Counted from the first letter of the stretch, positions 26,974-34,787 are shown. The stretch: 64,000 nt of DNA from Rhodospirillum sp. (GCA_013822765.1 PNKY01000007.1:62001-126000), one strand, 5' to 3'. Made by a program: numbers and translations. Notes: a model not told the origin generated them from the letters alone.

Positions 26974-27492
26974 TCAGAGGCGCTTGAGGCGGGGAAGCAG
27001 GCGTTTTCTCGCCATCCTGCTCATTTCGCCGATGGCCTCTCGCTTTTCCTTTGTTGAGGGGATCAAAAGGCGTCGAGCTTCCGGAGCACCAGCAAAGCGA
27101 AGATGCCGATCGATGGTCGTATAGATTGCCAGACCGAAGTGCGAGATCCGTTCGACGGCAGCGAGGATGGCGACATCAGTCTTCGCGCTCGTGGTCCTGG
27201 CGGCGGACCGCTTGGCGTCCCTAATAAGACCGTCCAAACCGGATGATCGTCTTGGCTCGAGAGCAGCATCAAGGTTCTTAAGCGCCTTTTTGATCCGATC
27301 CACGCGTCGCAGCGTGTAAGTAACCCCCTCTTTGCAGAAGGTTCGCAATTCATCGCTTTTGGCCCGCTTGGCTAGAAGCCTAAATCCGTTTGCCAAATGG
27401 GGCTCTGCGCCGAGCAGAAGTTGCAAGTCCTGAACCGCCAGCAAGCGCGCCGCATCCTTATGCTTGTCTTTTTTTAGTCTCGGCTGGGTCAT
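26974..27492 (-). CDS. Ferritin-like DUF892/YciE-type protein
   Basis: A 172-residue helical protein. LLAVQDLQLLLGAEPHLANG and LLAKRAKSDELRTFCKEGV resemble the first helices of YciE/DUF892 ferritin-like stress proteins. GLDGLIRDAKR matches the following loop and helix, where YciE usually has an Asp or Glu in the metal site; here that acidic set is weaker (fewer Glu/His), so metal binding is doubtful. It is the first gene of an operon with the NRAMP-like transporter, 15 bases downstream. An inferred role is in oxidative or osmotic stress. Confidence 0.65.
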   Translation of the reverse strand: MTQPRLKKDKHKDAARLLAVQDLQLLLGAEPHLANGFRLLAKRAKSDELRTFCKEGVTYTLRRVDRIKKALKNLDAALEPRRSSGLDGLIRDAKRSAARTTSAKTDVAILAAVERISHFGLAIYTTIDRHLRFAGAPEARRLLIPSTKEKREAIGEMSRMARKRLLPRLKRL

Positions 27493-27609
27493 ATCCGGGG
27501 CGTCCCCTCAGATGAAGAAAATCACTCAGATGAAGAAAATCCATAGGGCAACGCTCACCGGGCAACGCTGTTCCTTCACTGCCAGTTGTTGTTGGTATGG
27601 GAGATTCAC

Positions 27610-28065
27610 ATGGCAGCGAATGACGCAATTGCCTTACTCAAGGCGGACCACAAGGAAGTCGCGGAAATGCTCGAGAAATTCGAGACTGCCCGCTCCACCA
27701 AGGCCAAGCTCGCCCAGCAGATCTGCCAGGCGCTAACCGTGCATGCCCAGATCGAGGAAGAGATCTTCTATCCGGCGGCCCGTGAAGCTCTCGGAGATGA
27801 GGGCAAGGACTTGCTGGACGAAGCTAAGGTCGAGCACAGCTCTCTCAAGGACTTGATCGGGCAGATCGAAGGATCGGGGCCGGACGACGAGCTATTCGAT
27901 GCGCACGTCAAGGTGCTTGGCGAGTACGTCAAGCACCACGTTAAAGAAGAAGAGGGAGAAATGTTTCCGAAGCTCCGCAAGAGCGATATGGACCTTGTGG
28001 AGGTGGGAGCACGGCTCGCTGCCCGGAAAAAGGAACTTATGGCGGAGATGAAGGCGGCAGCGTAG
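27610..28065 (+). CDS. Hemerythrin HHE-domain protein
   Basis: A 151-residue four-helix protein that starts at the ATG at 27610 behind GGGAGATT. It has the di-iron ligands of the HHE fold in KADHKEVAEML, TVHAQIEEEIFYPAA, EHSSLKDLI and YVKHHVKEEEGEMFPKL. Such proteins bind or sense O2, NO or iron in the cytoplasm. It is followed by a strong hairpin. Confidence 0.92.
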   Translation: MAANDAIALLKADHKEVAEMLEKFETARSTKAKLAQQICQALTVHAQIEEEIFYPAAREALGDEGKDLLDEAKVEHSSLKDLIGQIEGSGPDDELFDAHVKVLGEYVKHHVKEEEGEMFPKLRKSDMDLVEVGARLAARKKELMAEMKAAA

Positions 28066-28112
28066 CCAAGTAACTGAGGCGGTCGGTCATTCCCTGGCCG
28101 GTCACTGGCGTG

Positions 28113-28140
28113 ACAAGGCGGCGCCCAATGGCCGCCTTGT
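28113..28140 (+). terminator. Strong hairpin after the hemerythrin gene
   Basis: A ten-base perfect stem (ACAAGGCGGC at 28113-28122, GCCGCCTTGT at 28131-28140) with an eight-base loop. No T run follows, so termination efficiency is uncertain. Confidence 0.55.
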
Positions 28141-28342
28141 TGCCATCACCGCTTTGAATCCTGTCCGTTCGCCCGGCAGTCCTACAGAAGGTAAGACCGC
28201 GACCCCGGCTGTGCGCTGACTTGCCAGCCAGTGAGTTGGCGACAGGCGGAACTAATTTGAAGGCAACGAGGTTTTTTAAGGGAGATGATTCAGGCCATTC
28301 GGTCTGATGCTTAATCTCTAACCCACTATATAGGAGCCACCA

Positions 28343-28726
28343 ATGGCAACCACGACAGGAGAAGTAGCGTCTGAAGAGACTGGCGCGCTTATTAGTGCCA
28401 ATAAAGTCGAAGGCACGACGGTCAAAAATCCGGCCGGCGAGAAGCTGGGCTCCATCGAGGAGATTATGATCGATAAGCGATCGGGTAAGGTCGCTTACGC
28501 GGTCATGTCGTTTGGAGGATTTCTCGGCATTGGAGACCGCCATCATCCGCTCCCGTGGGGTGTTCTCAAATACGACACCAATCTCGAGGGCTATGTGGTC
28601 AATCTTGACAAGCGTGTGCTCGAGCAAGCTCCCACGTATGGATCAGAGGAGCGTGTTGATTTGGCCGATGAGGCCTACGGAAAGAAGATCCACGACTACT
28701 ATAATGTGCCGCCCTATTGGATCTGA
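28343..28726 (+). CDS. PRC-barrel domain protein
   Basis: A 127-residue soluble protein. Its core VEGTTVKNPAGEKLGSIEEI, MIDKRSGKVAYAVMSFGGFL and HHPLPWGVLKYD is a PRC-barrel, the fold of photosynthetic reaction-centre H-subunit tails and RimM. The start is preceded by AGGAGCC. Stand-alone PRC-barrel proteins of this type are common in rhizobia and are often stress-induced; the binding partner is unknown. Confidence 0.9.
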   Translation: MATTTGEVASEETGALISANKVEGTTVKNPAGEKLGSIEEIMIDKRSGKVAYAVMSFGGFLGIGDRHHPLPWGVLKYDTNLEGYVVNLDKRVLEQAPTYGSEERVDLADEAYGKKIHDYYNVPPYWI

Positions 28727-28744
28727 TGCGCGGCGAGTTGTGAG

Positions 28745-29209
28745 CTAATTCGGAGGCGGGGAAGTATCAAGCATACTTTCCCGCTGCCTTTTCAGGGTTT
28801 CGGACCGAATCGCGCTGGATAAAGCCTGAAGCGCGTCGACATTCTTTGTGTGACTGCCTCGGTCCACTGGCAGCGAATGAGTCAAGGCGTGGGTTGCCGC
28901 CTCAAGCATTTCAGAGGCGGTCAGCTCGGCCACACGGCAATGTTCATCGCTGATTGCGTGGCACCGTCCCTGCAGAATGCACCGTAAGGCTTCAAGTCCC
29001 TCGCTGCGGGCTAGAGCGTCTTGAATTGAAACGGCCGTGCACACGGTAGAGCCGTCGACGGCAATCAGCCAGCGTCGTTCGGCGCACTTGATCCGCGAAG
29101 AATTTTCATTAGAACGGTCAAACGTCAAAGCATAACGCGAGCCGCTTAGGCCCATTCCATCGGATAAGGCGTCGTTCCATTCAATCAAGTCAGTGCTTCT
29201 GTTCCTCAT
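28745..29209 (-). CDS. Hypothetical protein
   Basis: A 154-residue open frame convergent with the PRC-barrel gene. It is soluble, with a plausible amino acid mix (ERRWLIAVDGSTVCTAVSIQ, RCHAISDEHCRVAELTASE). I recognise no domain. The central part could be a KTSC-like or DUF1488-like fold, but that is a guess. It may be a genuine small island gene. Confidence 0.45.
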   Translation of the reverse strand: MRNRSTDLIEWNDALSDGMGLSGSRYALTFDRSNENSSRIKCAERRWLIAVDGSTVCTAVSIQDALARSEGLEALRCILQGRCHAISDEHCRVAELTASEMLEAATHALTHSLPVDRGSHTKNVDALQALSSAIRSETLKRQRESMLDTSPPPN

Positions 29210-29589
29210 GGGTGCCAGCTTTGGCCTGCAGCAGTAAGTGACGGACTTACACTCCTACGCGCTGATTTAACCATCAGTTAACAGCATTGTTTTCCGGATC
29301 AATTTCTCAGCGGCAAAGACCAGCTCGCCGGCATGAGTGCCGAAAGCCATAGGTTTCCGCACGTCACATTCGAGATTGGGGATTGGCGGATTTCTGCGGG
29401 CTGAAGCTCACATGGATGCGAGCGCGGAGCGATTTCCTCGAAATTAGCGCCCTCTCTACCAAGAATGGCTCTTGCCGGCGACTCGGCTAAGAAGCCAGAT
29501 TGACGGGCCGAAATGGATTCGGAAGTAAATCCGTGCCGAGAACTGTTCCCCTGCATACGCGCGAGGAGGTCAATAGAGCAGGCCAAAAA
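29210..29589. other. Intergenic region, nothing recognised
   Basis: About 380 AT-richer bases between divergent frames. The minus-strand frame 29299-29586 has no protein-like character. No repeat or RNA gene is seen. Confidence 0.4.
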
Positions 29590-29814
29590 ATGGTGACCGA
29601 CGCCAGTAAGTGGACTGCCACCGAATGGCTACAATATTTCTCCGACGACTTGCCCAAAATCAACAACTGGCGCGCGGCGCATGCGCACCCTCTGAATACT
29701 TTTCAGATGAACCTCCGCAGGTCTGCAACTCGCGTGGATTCCGAAGCGCTTATCGATCTCGCGCGCTCTGCGTTTGATTACTCTGATTTCAGCGGGCAAG
29801 AATCAAACCTCTGA
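29590..29814 (+). pseudogene. N-terminal fragment of a RelA/SpoT-domain protein
   Basis: A short frame beginning at the ATG at 29590 (the same frame opens at 29500). It contains KINNWRAAHAHPLNTFQMNL followed by RRSATRVDSEALID. This closely resembles the segment NWRxxHxxPLNTFQxxLR that precedes the synthetase domain in small (p)ppGpp-synthetase-like proteins. The frame then stops without any catalytic domain, so it looks like a remnant. The recognition rests on this single motif. Confidence 0.5.
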
Positions 29815-29886
29815 CACAAGAGAAAAATCTGTGTGCGTGACAGCCCAGCGGTTCCTGTCCCCAAGGTTCCCAGAGATTCTGACCCC

Positions 29887-31033
29887 CTATGCCGGGGCCT
29901 CGCACGACGATCTCGACGCGCTCGCAGCAAGGTTCTCGGGGCGAAAGCACTCGAGGATCGCGTGGCCGTATCGATCATGCAGCCAGTCGCGCAGGAAGCG
30001 CCCAGGCACGGAGAGGCGGACGACGCCACCTCCCGAAATCATCCATGCGCGATTGGACCAATCTCGGAAGGCACTATCGCCGCTCCGATTTCGAAAACGG
30101 TCGCCCGCGCGGCCGGGGCTGGGTCAGTGTCGCGGTTATGGGCGAACTCGATGTCGAGCTGCTGGACGCTGATGCCGGCGCGGCGCCACGCCGTGAGGAT
30201 CTGCTGTCGAAACCGCTGCAGGATCTGCTCGCGCACGAACTTGCCTGGAGCTGCCAGCGTCAGCAGCTCACCCTCGATCCGCACTACGCGCACTTGGCCG
30301 AACCAGTTCTGGAAGTCGACCATGCCGAGCATCTCCTCCAGCACGACGCCGGCGCTTCCGAGGGTGTTCTGTCGTCTCGAACGCGCGCCGTTGCCGGGCG
30401 GCCCGGCGCGGGCTTCTCGCGCGCGCGCGTAGGGTTCTGATCCGAAGGATCAGTAAGGGTAGGGACGAACCCCGGTTCGTCCTTCGACGGGGTCTCCGTT
30501 CGTCCTTTGCGGTGGGAAAGGACGAACCCTGGTTCGTCCTGTGCCAACTCTGAGGACGAACTGCGGTTCGTCCTTTCTTGAGCTTCCTTGACGCGCTCCG
30601 CCAGGCGGCGTCCAGCCGTCGTCGCCGTCACCTGCATGCCGTCCAGGGCCGGGGCGTAGGTGTTGGCGGTTCCCCGGCCGCCACAGACCCGCCGACCGTC
30701 CCTACGGGTTCCTAGATCGTGTCGGCGGACGACAAGGTATCCGCGGGCCTCCAGCTCGCCGATGGCCTTCTGGACGCCTTTGATGGTGAACCGGCAGATC
30801 TCCGCGATCGTGGCCTGGCTGACGTGGGTGTCGCCCCGATGCTTGTTGAGGAACGTTCCGATGACCAGGCCGACCTTGAGCGCGCCGCGCGACAGATCTG
30901 CGTCCAGGACCAGCAGGTCGGTCCACTCCATCCTGAGCTGCTTAGGGATCAAGATGGCTTCCGCAGAGCCGTTGTTTGTTTGTGGGTTGGTTTTCCCTCG
31001 ACACAAACAAGCGAATGACGATCGCCGGCGCAC
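29887..31033 (-). pseudogene. Replication-type protein: winged-helix domain plus two DnaA-N-like segments, frameshifted
   Basis: Three minus-strand frames read as one decayed gene. The first (GTG 31033, or ATG 30931) encodes a winged-helix domain, MEWTDLLVLDADLSRGALKV ... THVSQATIAEICRFT ... AIGELEARGYLVV. After a shift at about 30345-30420 comes LEEMLGMVDFQNWFGQVRVV ... LAAPGKFVREQILQRF, a DnaA domain-I/N-like segment. After a second shift near 30070-30090 comes a similar segment, SGGGVVRLSVPGRFLRDWLH, which stops at 29887. Palindromic repeats lie inside the coding region (see 30463-30573). The family is typical of plasmid- or phage-derived replication genes. Confidence 0.65.
30463..30573. 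repeat. Iteron-like palindromic repeats inside the replication-type gene
   Basis: Three 20-base palindromes with arms GGACGAAC(C)/(G)GTTCGTCC lie at 30463-30482, 30520-30539 and 30554-30573, and a half-site GTTCGTCC lies at 30498-30505. In minus-strand orientation the AGGACGAAC units start at 30573, 30539, 30505 and 30482, that is at 34, 34 and 23 bases. The two intact copies in frame encode DEPGFV twice. The arrangement resembles origin iterons embedded in an initiator gene. Confidence 0.75.
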
Positions 31034-31074
31034 GGGACGGACGCCTTCGGTGACAAGGCTTGCATGTCACGCCC

Positions 31075-31098
31075 CCTCGATCTGTCGCGCGATCGAGG
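31075..31098. promoter_or_regulatory. Inverted repeat upstream of the replication-type gene
   Basis: Perfect eight-base arms CCTCGATC and GATCGAGG with an eight-base spacer lie about 40 bases upstream of the GTG at 31033. It is a candidate operator or origin element; the protein that binds it is unknown. Confidence 0.4.
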
Positions 31099-31295
31099 CA
31101 AGTCGTCTTGCAATGCTGTATTTCGCGACTGCTATCGACTCAGGATCGCTCCAGGGCCACATCCGATCCGACGAACTTGTGCCGCGGTATCGCAAAGGCG
31201 GTTTGCCATCGCTCGAAATTCGCCTTTAGCGTCAATGGGGCTGTCAGGGGAGGGTTCTCAACGCAACCCGTTGTTTTGATTGACGACGCCTACAT

Positions 31296-31311
31296 CTCTC
31301 GGGGTCGCCAC
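31296..31311 (+). repeat. Right attachment repeat (attR) of the island
   Basis: This is an exact second copy of the 16 bases at the tRNA-Arg 3' end (15034-15049), with unrelated sequence on both sides. It marks the right boundary of the island, 14 bases before the end of the DUF6064 gene. Confidence 0.85.
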
Positions 31312-31324
31312 CTTCTCCTATCTG

Positions 31325-31993
31325 TCAATTTGGGATATCGCGCGCCTTTGCGAACGCATGGGCGAGCGACAGGATTGCCAGCGTCAGCGCCAATATCCAC
31401 GCCTGAGCGTCCGCCATCGCCCACAAGGTGAGGCCGCTGGCGAAGCACCACAGCAGCGGGATCGGATAGAGCAAGAGGGTGGACCGGCCGCGTGCCATGA
31501 GCAGGAAACCGAGCGTGGCAATGGCGGTGGGATCGGGCGCGATCCCGAAGACCTCGGCGCCGTGCCAGGGCCGGCCGAACAAGGGCGCGAGCAACGGGTA
31601 GCCGAGCGCCAGCGCGACGAGCAAAATTCCTCCCCGGCCACGCCCGTGTCGCGACTCGAACGACAGCCGGTTGAAAGCGCCGCCCAGGATCAAAAAGAGC
31701 AGCGCCTCGATCGCGAACAGCGGTGCTATGTATGCGGCCGTCCAGTTGATCGTCGCGTAGCGCTCCCACACAAAGCTCCAGCCGACCCACGCCCACAGAA
31801 CGGCGAGCAGGATCGCGGTCAGCCGCCCCGATTGCTGCGGACGCAGGATTGCCAGCGCAAGCATCGCTGCGCCGACGGCGAGTATCGCCAGCGGCAGCGG
31901 CCAGAGCGCCTGGGTGTGCAGCTCGAACATCCGCCAATAGACCCGCGGGGAAAACAACAGGAAGTCGGAGAGTCGGTAGCTCCAGTCGAGCAT
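31325..31993 (-). CDS. DUF6064-family membrane protein
   Basis: A 222-residue membrane protein with about seven hydrophobic helices, beginning MLDWSYRLSDFLLFSPRVYW. It contains LWAWVGWSFVWERYATINW and the conserved-looking IAPLFAIEALLFLILGG and FGIAPDPTAIATLGFLL segments of the DUF6064 family. Its function is unknown. It starts 13 bases after the aldo/keto reductase stop, so the two form an operon; the reductase may supply a substrate or share regulation. Confidence 0.8.
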   Translation of the reverse strand: MLDWSYRLSDFLLFSPRVYWRMFELHTQALWPLPLAILAVGAAMLALAILRPQQSGRLTAILLAVLWAWVGWSFVWERYATINWTAAYIAPLFAIEALLFLILGGAFNRLSFESRHGRGRGGILLVALALGYPLLAPLFGRPWHGAEVFGIAPDPTAIATLGFLLMARGRSTLLLYPIPLLWCFASGLTLWAMADAQAWILALTLAILSLAHAFAKARDIPN

Positions 31994-32006
31994 CAGCGGC
32001 GCGGCG

Positions 32007-32924
32007 TCACAGCTGCTCGACATAGGCCGCCATGCGGCGGCGCATCGCCTCGTCCGGCAGCGGACCTGTCGCCGCGGCCAGGTTCTCGCGCACATGGTCG
32101 ACCCGGCTGGTGGCCGGGATCGCGACCGTGACGGCGGGATGCGCGAGGATGAATTTCAGGATGAACTGCGCCCAGCTCGCGGCGCCGATCTCCGCCGCCC
32201 AGTCCGGCAGCGTCTCGCTTGCCAGATCGCGCGTCAGGTCGCCCTGCTGGAACGGCCGGTTGACGATGACCGCCATGCCGCGCTCCTGCGCCAGCGGCAA
32301 CAACCGATCTTCCACCTCGCGATCGACGATGTTGTAGGTCAGCTGTACGAAGTCCAACGGCTCGGTGCGCATGATCTCCTCGAACAGATCGTGCCGCCGG
32401 CCTTCCGAGGTGGTGATGCCGACATAGCGCAGCTGGCCCGCCTCCTTCATCGCGTAGAGAGTCTTCAGGTGATCCTGCCACGCGACCAAGTTATGCACCT
32501 GCAGCAGGTCGAAGCGCGGAACACCCCAGTATTGCCGCGACTGCTCGATCTGCGCCGGTCCGTCGGACGAGGTCCAGACCTTGTCAGCAGAAAACACCGG
32601 CGGCGTTCCAAGCTTGGCGAGGCCGTGGCCGATCACCGGCTGCGACGAGCCGTACATCGGCGAGGAATCGATCATCCGCCCGCCGCTCTCGAAGAACGCA
32701 CCCATCACCGCGGCGCATTCGTCGCGCAGCACCGGATCGTCGCCGACGTTGAAGGTGATCCAGGTGCCGAGGCCGATCGCGGGAATCGATTCACCGCTCG
32801 ACGGAATCGGGCGCATCGCGACCGCTGTGCTCTGCGCATGCAGCGGAGATGTCAGCGCAGTCGCCGCAAGCGCCGCTCCACCTGCAAGCACAGTCCGACG
32901 CGTCCGATGGCGAAACGTCATCAT
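32007..32924 (-). CDS. Tat-exported aldo/keto reductase
   Basis: A 305-residue aldo/keto reductase. The N-terminus has a twin-arginine-type signal (RHRTRRTVLAGGAALAATAL, cleavage near HAQS), so it is predicted to be periplasmic. The catalytic tetrad is visible: Asp and Tyr in MIDSSPMYGS, Lys in FSADKVWTS, and His in LLQVHNLVAW. The C-terminal part LAHPAVTVAIPATSRVDHVR is a typical cofactor-binding segment. A periplasmic, presumably NADPH-dependent enzyme must be exported folded with its cofactor, which fits Tat. It heads an operon with the DUF6064 gene. Confidence 0.9.
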   Translation of the reverse strand: MMTFRHRTRRTVLAGGAALAATALTSPLHAQSTAVAMRPIPSSGESIPAIGLGTWITFNVGDDPVLRDECAAVMGAFFESGGRMIDSSPMYGSSQPVIGHGLAKLGTPPVFSADKVWTSSDGPAQIEQSRQYWGVPRFDLLQVHNLVAWQDHLKTLYAMKEAGQLRYVGITTSEGRRHDLFEEIMRTEPLDFVQLTYNIVDREVEDRLLPLAQERGMAVIVNRPFQQGDLTRDLASETLPDWAAEIGAASWAQFILKFILAHPAVTVAIPATSRVDHVRENLAAATGPLPDEAMRRRMAAYVEQL

Positions 32925-32982
32925 GGCCTCCCATATTCAGGGCTCGATCATGCTTAACGCAACGGTGCTACGATCAGCGTGT

Positions 32983-33000
32983 TGTGTCCAGCCGGACACA
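32983..33000. promoter_or_regulatory. Palindrome upstream of the aldo/keto reductase
   Basis: Perfect seven-base arms TGTGTCC and GGACACA with a four-base spacer lie about 60 bases upstream of the reductase start, in the divergent region shared with the tRNA-like locus. It is a candidate operator. Confidence 0.4.
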
Positions 33001-33161
33001 GCGCGCAATTCAATGCAACCTGCGAGCGTAGATTCCGCTTGCGCGCAAAATCGACCTGCGTCATAAGCGCGCTCCTTCGCTTGGCCTCAGGGCCCGGGCT
33101 GTTGGTCCCGGCCGGCACGGTGCGCACTGCGCGTCTCGTGTTCCGCCGAACGAAGAACGTG

Positions 33162-33233
33162 GCATTCGTAGCTCAGCCAGGTGAGAGCGCCGGAGCAATC
33201 CGGAGGTCGCCGGTTCAAATCCGGTCGGATGCA
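33162..33233 (+). ncRNA. tRNA-like element lacking an anticodon
   Basis: The sequence folds as a tRNA with a seven-pair acceptor (GCATTCG with CGGATGC), D arm GCTC/GAGC and T arm GCCGG-TTCAAAT-CCGGT. However, its anticodon stem CCGGA/TCCGG encloses only four bases (GCAA), so the three anticodon bases are effectively missing. No CCA is encoded (ACAAC follows). It cannot decode and is either a pseudo-tRNA or a tRNA mimic. A second tRNA-like fold starts four bases later. Confidence 0.7.
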
Positions 33234-33237
33234 CAAC

Positions 33238-33309
33238 GAGGATAGCTCAGTTGGGTAGAGCAGATGCCTGATAAGCATTGTGTCGCGGGTTCGAATCCCG
33301 CTCCGCTCC
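33238..33309 (+). ncRNA. tRNA-Ile(GAT)-like element with defective acceptor stem
   Basis: The D arm (GCTC/GAGC), the anticodon arm GATGC-CTGATAA-GCATT (anticodon GAT) and the T arm GCGGG-TTCGAAT-CCCGC are all normal. The acceptor stem pairs only five bases (GAGGA with TC and CTC) and leaves CG bulged on the 3' side. No CCA is encoded. It is therefore unlikely to be a functional tRNA. Its 3' end overlaps a further stem that leads into the hairpin-rich region upstream of the slipin gene. Confidence 0.65.
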
Positions 33310-33620
33310 GGTTCAGCCTGTAACGCTGATACTCCTGTAGGGAACCGGACGCGCGCTTCAGTCGCGGTCCGGTCGTCTGGCCGAAAGGCCTCTCGAACGA
33401 ACCAGACACTTTGAGACCGGCTCTGCGCCGGGGCGGATACCGCCCGCGCGGATTCCGAGTCCAGCTTTCGACCGTCGAACGCGAGTTCGGCGGATGGAAT
33501 GCCTGTGCTCGCGATCCGTCGGGCTGAAGCCTCGGCCCGCTGCTTTCAAGGGAAGACGCGTCCGGAACCCGGTTCCTCGGTTTCGAAACGACGCCTCTCG
33601 GCATGGGCCGTGGGGCAATT
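33308..33620 (+). ncRNA. Hairpin-rich structured leader or ncRNA upstream of slipin
   Basis: I found at least seven GC-rich hairpins in about 310 bases. CCGGTTC 33308/GAACCGG 33342 can alternate with CCGGAC 33345/GTCCGG 33367. GTCTGG 33375/CCAGAC 33402 encloses GGCC-GAAA-GGCC (33379-33390). The others are CCGGC 33417/GCCGG 33427, GGGCGG 33431/CCGCCC 33440, CCGTCGAAC 33472/GTTCGGCGG 33485 closed by a GCGA tetraloop, and CGGGC 33520/GCCCG 33535. Dyads also occur at 33564-33576 and 33580-33589. No coding frame fits. The two GNRA-type tetraloops and the uninterrupted series of stems suggest a functional structured RNA rather than chance. Confidence 0.6.
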
Positions 33621-33634
33621 GGATGGAGGGTAAA

Positions 33635-34786
33635 ATGGCCCGCGTTGGTTTGTTCTTGCGTGTGTTGGTGAAGGACGGCGAGCGCGCACTGTTGCTGCGC
33701 GACGGCCGCTGCGTGCGCGTTCTGGAGCCGGGCCTGCACCGCCTGTTCGATCCGCTCGGTGCGCTGAAGGCGGAGAGCTTCAGCGTCGTGCGTGCCGAGT
33801 TCCCGGGCGAGCGCTATGCCGTGCTCAAGGCAGAGCGCCCGGAGCTCGCGGCACAGCTGTTCGAGGGGGTCGAGACCCGCGCCGACGAGCTGGCGATCGT
33901 CAGCCTCGACGGGCGTCCGACCCACTTGATGGCGCCGTGGCAGGTGCGCGTCTACTGGAAGGTCGCGACCGCGGTCACGGTCGAGCGGATCGACGTGACC
34001 AGCGACGCGAAGGTGTCGGCGCGCCACCTGTCGCTGATCGAGCGTGCGCGCAACCCGCATGTGGCGGAGACCGTGGTCGAGAACCACGAGGCGGGATTGC
34101 TGTACGTCGAGGGGCGTCTGGTCGAGCGCCTGGCGCCGGGCCGTCACGCCTTCTGGACGGTCGGCCGCAAGGTCGAGGTGAAGCGCGTCGACCTGCGTCC
34201 GCAAGCGGTCGAGATCACCGCGCAGGAGATGCTGACCAAGGATCGCATCGCCCTGCGCGTGACCCTGACGGCGCTGCGCCGCATCGTCGATCCGGAGCGC
34301 GCGGTCGGCGCGGTCGTGGACGTGGATGGCTGGCTGTACCGCCTGGTGCAGTTCGCAATCCGCGAGGCGGTGGCGGCGCGCACCTTGGACGAGGTGCTGT
34401 CGGCCAAGTCGGTGCTCGACGCGGAGCTGCGTACGTTCGTGCGCGCGCGCCTCGGCGAGACCGGCATCGAGGTCGAGGAGCTCGGCGTGAAGGACGTGAT
34501 CCTGCCCGGCGAGATCCGCGAGCTCGTGAACAAGGTGGTGGAGGCGGAGCGCGTGGCGAAGGCCAACCTGATCCGCCGCCAGGAGGAGACCGCGGCGACG
34601 CGTTCGCTCCTGAATACTGCCAAGTTGATGGAGGAGAATCCGCTTCTGCTCCGTCTGAAGGAGCTCGAGAGCCTCGAGCGCCTGGTGGAGAAGGTCGGCC
34701 GCATCGACCTGCACGCCGGCGAAGGGCAGGGCCTTGACGCCCTGCTCACCAAGCTCGTCCGCCTGAAGGCGAGCGAGACCGCCTAG
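33635..34786 (+). CDS. Slipin (SPFH/band-7) family protein
   Basis: A 383-residue SPFH-domain protein of the slipin subgroup. The N-terminal part (VGLFLRVLVKDGERALLLRDG, VLEPGLHRLFDPL) and the repeat-like centre (GLLYVEGRLVERLAPGRHAFW, VDLRPQAVEITAQEMLTKD) form the SPFH fold. The C-terminal coiled coil contains AKANLIRRQEETAATRSLLN and TAKLMEENPLLLRLKELESL. I chose the ATG at 33635 because GGAGGG lies just upstream. No clear membrane anchor is seen. From memory, slipins of this kind occur in RNA-repair (RtcR/RtcB) gene clusters. None of those partners is in the window, but two tRNA-like elements are directly upstream. Confidence 0.88.
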   Translation: MARVGLFLRVLVKDGERALLLRDGRCVRVLEPGLHRLFDPLGALKAESFSVVRAEFPGERYAVLKAERPELAAQLFEGVETRADELAIVSLDGRPTHLMAPWQVRVYWKVATAVTVERIDVTSDAKVSARHLSLIERARNPHVAETVVENHEAGLLYVEGRLVERLAPGRHAFWTVGRKVEVKRVDLRPQAVEITAQEMLTKDRIALRVTLTALRRIVDPERAVGAVVDVDGWLYRLVQFAIREAVAARTLDEVLSAKSVLDAELRTFVRARLGETGIEVEELGVKDVILPGEIRELVNKVVEAERVAKANLIRRQEETAATRSLLNTAKLMEENPLLLRLKELESLERLVEKVGRIDLHAGEGQGLDALLTKLVRLKASETA

Positions 34787-34787
34787 G

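Larger units (their letters stand above)
15034..31311. mobile_element. Genomic island of about 16.3 kb integrated at tRNA-Arg(CCT)
   Basis: The island is bounded by a perfect 16-base direct repeat, one copy inside the tRNA 3' end and the other just before the DUF6064 gene. Its base composition is visibly more AT-rich than both flanks over long stretches (about 17.1-22.9 and 25.7-29.8 kb). It contains accessory genes and several remnants, and a replication-type gene lies beside the right end. No intact recombinase gene is recognisable, so the element is probably immobile now or moved by a factor in trans. The four related short repeats at 15.8, 19.8, 20.8 and 22.9 kb are all inside it. Confidence 0.75.

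Noticed and set aside
30463..30573. CRISPR-like array
   Set aside because: Spacing of 34 bases looked like CRISPR, but there are only three palindromes and a half-site, no variable spacers of fixed length, and they lie inside a coding frame.
31034..31295. Integrase remnant next to attR
   Set aside because: I read both strands and found no recombinase motif; only the inverted repeat at 31075 stands out.
33110..33123. Sigma-54 promoter before the tRNA-like locus
   Set aside because: A GG-N10-GC spacing is present, but the rest of the consensus (TGGCAC, TTGC) does not fit, and such spacing is common in GC-rich DNA.
33215..34714. 499-codon minus-strand frame over the slipin gene
   Set aside because: It is antisense to a clear slipin gene, with no recognisable motifs and a His/Arg/Leu-biased composition.
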